Assembly (NCBI GenBank): GCA_963682025.1
Contig: OY821517.1
Span: 107,188,972 to 107,252,971 of the forward strand
From: Cordilura impudica
Taxonomy: Eukaryota; Arthropoda; Insecta; Diptera; Scathophagidae
Reading direction: 5' to 3'
DNA: 64,000 bases
Positions 56,630 through 64,000 of the stretch are shown piece by piece. Position 1 is the first letter of the stretch, and each line of letters begins with the position of its first letter. Under the pieces are notes generated by a model. It was not told the DNA's origin. It did not search any database and saw only the letters and a program-made list of their open reading frames with translations. The position numbers were made by a program, and so were the translations under genes.

Positions 56630-56787
56630 TTTCTTTTAACTCATAGTCTCTCTCTATCTGTCTGTCTGTCGTAGTTCAACCCCATTCCCCCTTATCCAAT
56701 TGATCTGAAACTTAGCTCATAGTCTTACTGTGACTACAGATTAATTTTGGGGTAGTCACGCACAGTCACGCATAGTCACGCACAGTG
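56630..56787 (+). repeat. Copy of the 'GTCACGCATAGTCACG' repeat family
   Basis: Starts with a CTGTCTGTCTGTC run and closely follows 25660-25815: 'cccttatccaattgatctga', 'gtcttactgtgactacagat', 'taattttggggtagtcacgc' and repeated 'agtcacgca'. It ends exactly where the truncated piggyBac begins. Confidence 0.7.
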
Positions 56788-58250
56788 ACATGGGAGTACC
56801 TATGGTGAAGCAAAAGATGAGCCGAAATCGATTCAAAGTCATAAAAAGATTTCTCCACCTCTCGGATAACAACAATCTGAACGCAGCAGATCGCTTTGCG
56901 AAAGTCCGACCGATTATTGATGCTCTCAATGAAAAATTTATGCAGTTCGGAGTTTTCAGCCACATCTTATCTACAGATGAACAGATGATACCCTATTTTG
57001 GAAGACACTCGTGCAAGAAGTTTATTCGCGGAAAACCGATTCGGTTCCGATTCAAATCATGGTGCTTGTGTTCAGAGCAAGGATATCTATTCTGTACGGT
57101 GACTCAGCAACGCCCCATGATAAAAATATCGGTCTTGGGTCTCAAACGGTTTTGAATTTGCTAGAAAATGTATCTGATCCCGATTGTCATATTATTTTCT
57201 TTGACAATTTTTTTTCCTCCTATCATCTTATGTGTCTACTGAATGAACGCCGTTTCTTTTCAACTGGCACAATACATGAAACAGAATGGCGAAAATTCCA
57301 TTAGCAAATTTAAAAAAGGCTGAACGTGGCGACTTTGACCAATTATTCGATGCCAAGCAAGAAATATTGGTCATCCGTTGGAATGACAATGCAGTTGTGA
57401 ATGTCATTACTAATAATTCTACAGTCGAGCCATTGTTCAATGCTCGAAGATATTGTCGTACGCAAAGGAAAACAGTTGCGATTCCCCAACCTAAAGTGAT
57501 TCGTGAATATAACCAAGGTATGGGAGGCCTTGACCTTCACGACAGCGCAGTGGCCAACTATCGAATATGCATACGAGGAAAGAAGTGGTGGTGGCCACTA
57601 TGGACCAACGCTCTCGGCAATGCAATGGTCAATGCTTGGAAGATGCATTGCATGTTGGCAAAGCATGAAAACGCAAAGCCACTTACTCAATTAGAGTTTC
57701 GTTCTGCTGTTACTACCAAGCTACTGACTTCCAATATGATGAACGAAGACATGGAAGATAACGCTGCTGATGTTGATAAAAAAGAATGCCCTCCTGGTTT
57801 CCCACGGATCGACGAAAAAAACCATATTGTGGTAAAAAGCCCTCAAAACAGATATTGTCGCTGCAAAGTGTGCAAAAAACATACAATTTTTACATGCAAA
57901 AAATGTAATGTTTACTTGCACACCAAATGTTTTGATGAATACCACCAAACTATCTAACCTTTTTTGCGTTAATTATTCATATCTTATCAATAAATAACAT
58001 TTTTGATACAACTAAAAACGAATAAATTGAATTAAAGCTAAATATTCGTAAAAAAACGCATTTCTTTATTTATATATGTAGATGTTGACTTCTGGCCAAT
58101 GGTCGATTTTTCGACCACTTCATATCTAGAGAACAACAATTAAAAAAAATTTTTTTTTTTAAATTTTTCTAAATTGAGCTACTAAAATAAGTATATAAAA
58201 GGAATTCAAAAAATTCCTGCAATTTCTGGTACCGGCCGATAATGGGTTAA
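56788..58250 (+). mobile_element. 5'-truncated piggyBac element
   Basis: Starts abruptly inside the transposase and runs past its stop at 57957 to a terminus CCGATAATGGG followed by TTAA (58247-58250). Its inverse, TTAACCCATTATCGG, is a plausible piggyBac end. Subterminal palindromes 'ggtcgatttttcgacc' (58102) and 'ttgacttctggccaatgg' lie inside the end. The left half with its terminus is missing, replaced by the tandem repeat at 56630-56787. It differs from the piggyBac at 36-38.7 kb in termini and protein. Confidence 0.75.
56790..57957 (+). pseudogene. piggyBac transposase (second type), N-truncated
   Basis: Reads VPMVKQKMSRNRFKVIKRFL, ILSTDEQMIPYFGRHSCKKF (first catalytic Asp), IRGKPIRFRFKSWCLCSEQG; one frame over, LGSQTVLNLLENVSDP and IIFFDNFFSSYHLM (second Asp); one frame over again, RMAKIPLANLKKAERGDF, IRWNDNAVVNVITNNSTVE, REYNQGMGGLDLHDSAVANY (third Asp) and a C-terminal cysteine-rich domain CRCKVCKKH..CKKCNVYLHTKCF. 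Two single-base frameshifts (near 57090 and 57282) are the only breaks after the truncation. All three catalytic Asp and the zinc ligands are kept, so decay is recent compared with most elements here. Confidence 0.85.
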
Positions 58251-58496
58251 GAGAACATATATCGAATCTATTCTCTCAAAAAAATTGTAATGGAGATGGC
58301 TTCATATATGCTCTAAGGTATTGGTACAATAAAAACTTAACTTAATAGTATAGTTACATCGCAAAAATAGGACCAAAAAGCACTTGTTAAACCAATTTTC
58401 TAGAAAACAACATTAATCAGCCCACAGTACCTGTAACTGGACATAATCCTAAATTTGATAATGTTAAAATATAAGTGGGTTAGAACAATTATAATA

Positions 58497-58541
<45 letters not shown>

Positions 58542-59944
58542 TATTGTATATTATTAATGTATCAATAGTGAAAAGACTAAATCATAGAACTGACACAAAA
58601 TTGTCGGCATACAATAGACAAATACAAGTTTATCAAAATAAAATTCGAAGTGACAATCAAGAATGATGATAGAATAAAGATTATGCCATCGCGCAGACAA
58701 AATTAAAATCTGCTGCGTATGTTGGAACTCCTATTGGCTAGTAATTTCAAGCTCTGGAATAAACATAATAGTGGGACAATTTAATTTTTTCTCCTCAAAT
58801 TATTTGTTAGAAAAAAAAAATTATTTTTAAAAATTTGTAAATTTATTTATTTATTTTATGTTCACTAAAAAAATGGTTTAGCAATATTTTATATTTTGAA
58901 CAATTTCGGCATTTAGTAGTAGATAACATTCTAAACTACATTCCACATCTAAAAAAGGCTTTTTTTCACTTCTTCATTCACTTCAATGCTCTTTGCTTCT
59001 AACAAATGTATTTGCAAATATCTGCTTGTACTCAATATTTTTCGCCATTTGATTTTAAAAATATTGCATCACACGATTTCTACGTTTCCATTAATGAATC
59101 TGATGGCTTACGAATAGTTGGCCGACTTTTTCTTAGGTGGTTAACCCATAAAAAGGCCGAGTTCTCTAGACTTGTTTTTTACTGGTGCTTTGCTTCCATT
59201 CGCTCATTTCACTTCATGTTTACCTTTTTACCGAGTTACCAACTATCACATAAAACATAAATTTTTCCCAAGAAATTGTAATTTTCACACATGGAACAAA
59301 CTTGGTAGCCCTTGCAAGGGAACTACTACGTCATATAAAGTAAAATTATGCGCATGGCGTAACCTATATATTATCATTCTTGAGTGAAAATAACTTGAAC
59401 ATGAATCAAGGAAGAAACTAGTTTCGCGGATTATTTGGTTTTAATTTATGAATGTAAATTAATTTTTATTAGCAGAGGCCAGTCCGCGAAATTCGAGTGC
59501 AAATTCTAGAAAATTTTTTCATTCATATATAATTTTTTAAGAGCCTTAAGGTATGTTAATAGATTTTAATCAATTCACAATTCAACCCAAATTTAATAAA
59601 CACACACATAGCATTGTATAGTTTTTTTTTATTTGAAGCTAAAATATATGTTGTATATATGTGTTAATAGCAACTTTGAAATGAATTTTACATAAAAAAA
59701 TGTACCAGGTGTTGCACAACTGTTAATATGGTGAACATCTGCAAAGAAATATATTTCAAATGGTATATTTTTTGTCAATATCGGTTGGTAACTGAAAGTG
59801 TAGAATATGTCACAATAAATCGCCTTGCCTATTAATATTATAGATTTTATCTTCCAATTGTTTTAATATTTTTTTGTAGTAAAATTTTTTGTCATTTATT
59901 ATTATAATTATAATTATTATTATTATATATTTATATATAATTTT
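58251..59944. other. Spacer with a TA microsatellite
   Basis: A+T-rich sequence with (TA)n of about 20 units at 58498-58540. A plus-strand open frame at 59006-59260 has no recognisable domain. Nothing else supported. Confidence 0.45.
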
Positions 59945-60010
59945 CATTGCTTAATTAACAGATCCCCTGATGATGATCGGCAAATTCGGTTGAAATATTG
60001 GGTCTAATAA
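59945..60010 (+). other. Hammerhead-like core motif, degenerate
   Basis: 'ccctgatgatgatcggcaaa' followed by 'ggttgaaatattgggtctaa'. The order CTGATGA, GAAA, GGTC matches the conserved core of a type I hammerhead ribozyme, as carried by many Penelope-like retroelements. Stem II does not pair well and stem III would rest on an A-U and a G-U pair, so if real it is decayed. No Penelope protein is seen nearby. Confidence 0.22.
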
Positions 60011-61233
60011 TAAAAAATAAAAATTACCAATAAAACATAAATATTAAAATACTTTTTTGTTTATTTTATTAAAAAATGTATGACCACAAGCTGAATAAAA
60101 TTAAATAAATTAACAACTAAATGATAAAATATACACAGAAAATTATTTCATAATTTTTCTTCGCTTTAGAAAAATAGATTTGTCATGTAAAATAAAGTCT
60201 AGCATTGTTGCTAGTTCAACTAAAGTTCTCTATGACATTAATTTGATGATTAATTTTATTAAGTTTAAGATAAAAACATCAATTGTTTCATATTAAAAAT
60301 AATTACATATTCCACAATTGCCTTAATTTAAGGATTTGCTAAATTATAGAATATTTAATTTGTGGCCAAAAGCTAACAATGTTTAAACATCTGTACAAGT
60401 CCGATAAGCTGAAATAATTTGCAACATTTTTTTTTTGTTTTCCTCTAGTATCCTTACAATAGCAACATCCAAAACAAAAACAAAAAATACCTACACGTAA
60501 TACTTACATACTTACATACATAAATAAAAATATATATTACATTAGGTATTGAAGTTTGTTTATTTTTATAAGTTTCATTGTGTATTTTTCAATGCTGTTG
60601 TTTTTCATTCGTATTTACTTGCAAAAAAAAAAACATTTGTTCAAGATTCAATCTTCTACCACAACAGACTACTTATGTATTGTTGTTAGCTGGATCTGGA
60701 GCTTTATTTTCGCATCAATGGATGCTAACATGCCGTAAGAATATGTATTATTCATGTTATCTACAAGTTGTAAAACCTAAACTAGAGTGAAGTTGTTAAA
60801 AAAAAAAGAAAACCATCCAATATTAATCGACTGTGGTTTGGGTGTAATTAACACATGCTTTGATTTATTTTATTTATTCGTTCGAATGGTAGGACCTGTT
60901 TGTATTAAAGATTTCTGCCATTATGGTTGCATTATATTGTGGATAAAGTAGGGCATTTGAAAAATTTATTAACTAAAATCCCATTAAAGTACTATTTGAA
61001 TCCATTTAATATAGCTGAGTATAGTAGAGTTTTTTTTCTGTTTATGTTTTCTTAGCAAAATTTAACAAGTATTTTATCTTTTAAATGAACGTGTAGTTAC
61101 TGTCAAACTATTTTCTTCGTACGTGGTTGAAAAAATGTATTTTTAAACTTTTTAAAATACACACTCAAAATATTTTTTATTGTTAAGGTCAACTGAGAAT
61201 GCAAATGTTCAATTTTAAATTAATTTCTTATGC
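60011..61233. other. Spacer, nothing recognised
   Basis: A+T-rich sequence. 'ccatccaatattaatcgact' followed by 'gtggtttgg' (60813) resembles 33086-33112. No gene recognised. Confidence 0.45.
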
Positions 61234-61620
61234 CGTTTTCTTTTCTGACAAAAAATGTCGCATTTTATTTGCACTTTTTTCGAACAGTGTATTTTTTTAT
61301 ATATTCTAAACTAAGAGTAACCTAATTTTATACGTCAATCGAAAGGTCTCAAAGTGCTGTATTCATAAAATGCAAGAAATTTTAATTATTATCCTCTTTG
61401 AAATCATGGGGTGAAAATATTCAAAAAAGGGGAACTATGTGGAAATATTCTCACATTATGACCTGAAAGAAGTCAATGGCAACCATTTTTTGCGATTTAC
61501 GAGCGCTCGACTTTGATACTTTCGATTGATGCATAAAATAAGGTTGCTCTTAAATTAGAATATATAAAAAAATACACTTTTCGAAAAATTGCGACATTTT
61601 TTGTCAGAAAACAAAGCGGC
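61234..61620. repeat. Inverted repeat with arms of about 65 bp
   Basis: Left arm 'ttctgacaaaaaatgtcgca' (61243) to 'gtgtatttttttatatattc' (61285); right arm the inverse, 'gaatatataaaaaaatacac' (61558) to 'tgcgacattttttgtcagaa' (61590). The left arm has a 12-bp insertion. About 245 bp lies between. It could be a MITE or the paired ends of a decayed transposon; the minus-strand ORF that follows runs into the right arm. Confidence 0.55.
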
Positions 61621-61924
61621 AATAGTCTGAAATTGCTGTTGAAATTATGTGAGAATTTGTTTTTTTTATATTAGTTTTTCTACCACAAGTGCAGATACCC
61701 TTGCTTGACAAATGACGAAGTAGTTTCACTGATGTTAAGTAATTACCGATGAAAATCTTTGTGGTAAAATAATTGTACATATGTTTCTTTGTTAGTTTAA
61801 AATAAATTTCATTTCTTAGTTTCAATCCATTATTGTTTGGTACATTTTCCATTGCAAGAAGTTCATCAACTTTGTCAACACCTACACCAAACCCATGCGA
61901 AACGACATCAGCACTTTTACTCAT
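61604..61924 (-). pseudogene. Possible piggyBac-like transposase fragment
   Basis: A 106-codon minus-strand frame. The segment IFIGNYLTSVKLLRHLSSKG followed by ICTCGRKTNIKK resembles the 'xDNxFTSxxLxxxLxxKGxxxCGTxRxNRK' block around the second catalytic Asp of piggyBac transposases, with that Asp changed to Gly. The upstream half (for example HGFGVGVDKVDELL) fits the preceding 'LGxxVVxxL' block less clearly. No TTAA-flanked ends were found. It overlaps the right arm of the inverted repeat at 61234-61620. Confidence 0.35.
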
Positions 61925-62038
61925 ATATATATATGGGGGATTTCATGTCAAGTGCACCAACTTTTAAAACCGATGTCTTCCGATGAAATTTTCACCAAGG
62001 TTAGTCCTCTTGGATAGTAGTTTAGTCACGAATTTTCA
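61925..62038. other. Possible element boundary: TA run and 'GGGGGATTTCATGTCAAGTG'
   Basis: A short TA run is followed by GGGGGATTTCATGTCAAGTG. I associate this phrase with ends of repeated elements in insects, possibly that of the broken gene at 62974-64000. The opposite end would lie outside the window, so this cannot be confirmed here. Confidence 0.2.
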
Positions 62039-62350
62039 ATAAGATCGGTCTAGATCTCTCTGAGTTAGAGGGGATCAAAATTTGACATTTTACCAAACAG
62101 GTGTTTTTTCTCATCCATGTAACTTATTACCTATTGTTCTTAGAAAATTTTTCTCCCAAAGAGTTTAGATAGCTATTTCTTCAATATTTCGGAAAAAATA
62201 TCGGTCCAGATCTCTCTGAGTTAGAGGGGATCAAAATTTGACATTTTGGCCAAACAGGTGTTTTTTCTCATCCATGTAACTTATTACCTATTGTTCTTAG
62301 AAAATTTTTCTCCCAAAGAGTTTAGATAGCTATTTTTTCAATATTTCAGA
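62039..62350 (+). repeat. Two tandem units of about 160 bp
   Basis: Both units contain 'ctctctgagttagaggggat', 'caaaatttgacatttt', 'aacaggtgttttttctcatc' and 'aaagagtttagatagctatt'. They are almost identical (first starts near 62043, second near 62207), which points to a recent duplication. Confidence 0.75.
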
Positions 62351-62973
62351 AAAAACTTAAAAAAAAAAAAATTCTGGACTTTTTTTTTTTTGCTAAATTA
62401 AAGCATTTTTGTCTTTTTTTCAAAAAGGTTATTTTTTTTTCATAAGAAAGCTTAGGATTTTTCTTTAAGGGCTTTTTGGTTGCTTAGTGGGATGAGAGTG
62501 GGATCTCTATCAAAATAAATATTTTGTAACTGAAGACAACGGTTTTTCAATTTTTCACAAATGCACTATTTTGAATTTTTTCCTATTTGTGTCTAAAACC
62601 TTACAAATAAAACTTATACTGAGAAACTAGACAAACTAGACTTTCCGAAGGTATATAACGTACATAACTAAAATTTTATACCCTCGATACTGTAATACCC
62701 AGAATATGTTAACTTCAGGAAAAAAAAATCGCTTTTTCTATAGAAATGTTGAAAAATTATTATTTTTTATTTATTTTTAATAATAATTAAATTAATGTTT
62801 AATAATATAACAATAAAAATAAAAAGATAAATAATTTATTAAAATTTAATCTTAATTGCATTAGATCCATTTATATCATAACTATTTTTATACTTAATTT
62901 ATTGTAGCTGATGAAGTATTTCAGTCTTGTAAATTTTTAAATACCCAGTCTTTCATCCAGCTTTTTGTCGCCT
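62351..62973. other. 3' flank of the following gene remnant, no other feature
   Basis: A+T-rich sequence with T runs. Probably the untranslated or terminal part of the element that carries the minus-strand gene at 62974-64000. Nothing else recognised. Confidence 0.4.
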
Positions 62974-64000
62974 TTATTTACTGCGTTTTTTTGTCAATCC
63001 TTTCTTGGCGTTACTAGGTTCAGCTGTTGATTTCGCTGCGGGTTTATTTGTTGTTTTTGGAAAGAAATCGCATTGAATAGAGGCAGAAAACTTTTTCAAC
63101 TTGAGTCTTCCATCGACAAGCGGTATAAAAGCATGGTATTGAGCGGTGCCATCGATTGTTACCGCAGCATCGAATCTGCTCTTCAGTGTTTTCAATGTTT
63201 CCTGATGATCCTCTTTGCTACTTAAAACTATTTTAGTTTCTTTAGAATAACTCTTTGCCCAATGGAATAAAGCAGTGGCATCTAAGATGCGATCTTGATG
63301 AGAGCACTGGAGGCTAAACTTCGCTGCATTTCTTTTAAGGTTTGCTCCAATACCATCACATGCTCCTTTACCATGAGCAGTAGGATGAAAATGCCACTCA
63401 ACTGGCATTCCAATATCTTTTTCATGGGCCTAGCTACTTTTGTTTTTAAAATGTTGACGAGCTCCGTCCGAAACGTAGTATACCTTCCTTACTGTAAATT
63501 TAGATTTTAGAAATTTTAGTATTCTCTTCTGGTACTCATAAACTGCAACGGTATCATGTTTTAAATCGTCGGTAATGATTGCCATACTTTTGTGTTCCAG
63601 TTTTTCATCTTTCATGTAGTAAATAACTACTGTGAATATAGTTGCTTGGTCGTTATTGAAGTGGAATGCGGTGAAGAACATATATATAGTTTTCTGCGAA
63701 ATCATATGAAATAACGAATTCATCAGACTTTAAATGTATCTTCAAACCCTTGATTGTTTTCAATGTGCATCTATCAGTCTGAATCCAAGAATCAAATTTG
63801 TCCTCCTCTATATATTCTCGATCTAAAGAGTTGATTAAATTTTCTTTGATGAATGCGGTTTTCGGGCAATTGGTACATTCACCTAAGTGGCAAGAAGTTG
63901 TTGCATTAGGACACATAGTCAATTTAAGGCAATCGCGGTAATCGTATAAATCTTCTGCCGAATCATCTGTTAAATACTTTAAGTTGATTTCCTTCAACAT
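62974..64000 (-). pseudogene. Broken member of an uncharacterised multicopy insect family (possible DDE/DDD transposase), runs off the window
   Basis: Minus strand from the edge: a cysteine-rich part (KLTMCPNATTSCHLGECTNC), DSWIQTDRCTLKT, FVISYDFAENY, then one frame over AFHFNNDQATIFTVVIYYMK, KSMAIITDDLKHDTVAVYEY, KVYYVSDGARQHFKNKSS then TAG, and in the same frame MPVEWHFHPTAHGKGACDGI, NAAKFSLQ and a basic end at 62974. I recall this order (DFSENY, NNSQATLHPF, SDCLEHDT, SDGAASQYKN, EWHFFATSHGKGPCDG) from an insect family of unknown function. A frameshift at the TA run near 63700 and the stop at 63430 break it. Asp in DFAENY, SDGA and ACDG could form a catalytic triad, which is inference. The N-terminus is outside the window. 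Confidence 0.62.

Noticed and set aside
1..64000. tRNA or rRNA genes
   Set aside because: I scanned for tRNA-like T-loop and anticodon patterns and for conserved rRNA stretches and saw nothing convincing. A model-based search could still find one.

Overview
The window reads as a repeat-packed, gene-poor stretch of an insect nuclear genome. The best fit is a brachyceran fly, probably a calyptrate or related schizophoran. Reasons: strong A+T richness, many short mononucleotide runs, no operons or ribosome binding sites, and at least nineteen pieces of a (GTCC)n-bearing element of the dipteran mini-me/DINE-1 type. Around these lie remnants of hAT, piggyBac, Tc1/mariner, Helitron, Jockey/CR1-like, R1-like and RTE-like elements. 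I see no intact host gene. The clearest host-derived sequence is a broken copy of the chaperonin subunit CCT-theta (about 55.99-56.56 kb, minus).

Layout. 0.8-2.0 kb: broken member of an uncharacterised multicopy arthropod family (minus). 4.9-7.9 kb: three direct mini-me copies. 8.5-9.2 kb: decayed mariner-like transposase. 10.4-10.8 kb: 3' end of a non-LTR element. 11.5-14.4 kb: four mini-me copies, one inserted cleanly inside another. 14.6-15.9 kb: diverged tandem repeats and a 'AAAATCGCC' minisatellite. 18.2-19.3 kb: decayed Tc1-like transposase. 20.0-20.8 kb: small foldback element. 21.26-24.47 kb: a hAT element with termini and a perfect 8-bp target duplication, its transposase broken by three frameshifts at A runs. 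24.6-25.3 kb: palindromic hAT-type MITE inside a mini-me copy. 25.6-26.1 kb: a tandem repeat family seen again at 56.6 kb. 27.8-30.9 kb: second, rearranged hAT split into a mini-me copy. 31.4-32.7 kb: deletion derivative of a giant foldback element. 33.5-35.5 kb: two mini-me copies. 36.0-38.7 kb: piggyBac element with TTAA ends and a likely 51-bp intron. 38.7-42.4 kb: dead non-LTR retrotransposon carrying two mini-me insertions. 45.2-46.3 kb: RTE-like reverse transcriptase. 46.9-47.6 kb: Helitron helicase fragment. 47.6-51.0 kb: mariner split by a 2.8-kb foldback element with arms near 1.2 kb. 52.4-53.9 kb: a short unrecognised transposon with 12-bp terminal inverted repeats and seven copies of a 16-bp motif. 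54.7-55.6 kb: nested mini-me pair. 56.8-58.25 kb: 5'-truncated piggyBac. 62.97-64.0 kb: broken member of another uncharacterised multicopy family running off the window edge.

How the parts relate. This is a record of successive insertions, not a pathway. Nesting gives relative ages: mini-me copies sit inside the retrotransposon and inside each other; the palindromic MITE sits in a mini-me copy; the foldback element sits in the mariner. The helicase fragment is the only Helitron-type enzyme seen and is the type of enzyme expected to mobilise the mini-me copies, but whether it belongs to the right lineage is inference. The most interesting candidate for something undescribed is the element at 52404-53927. 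All family names are recalled from conserved motifs; no search was run.
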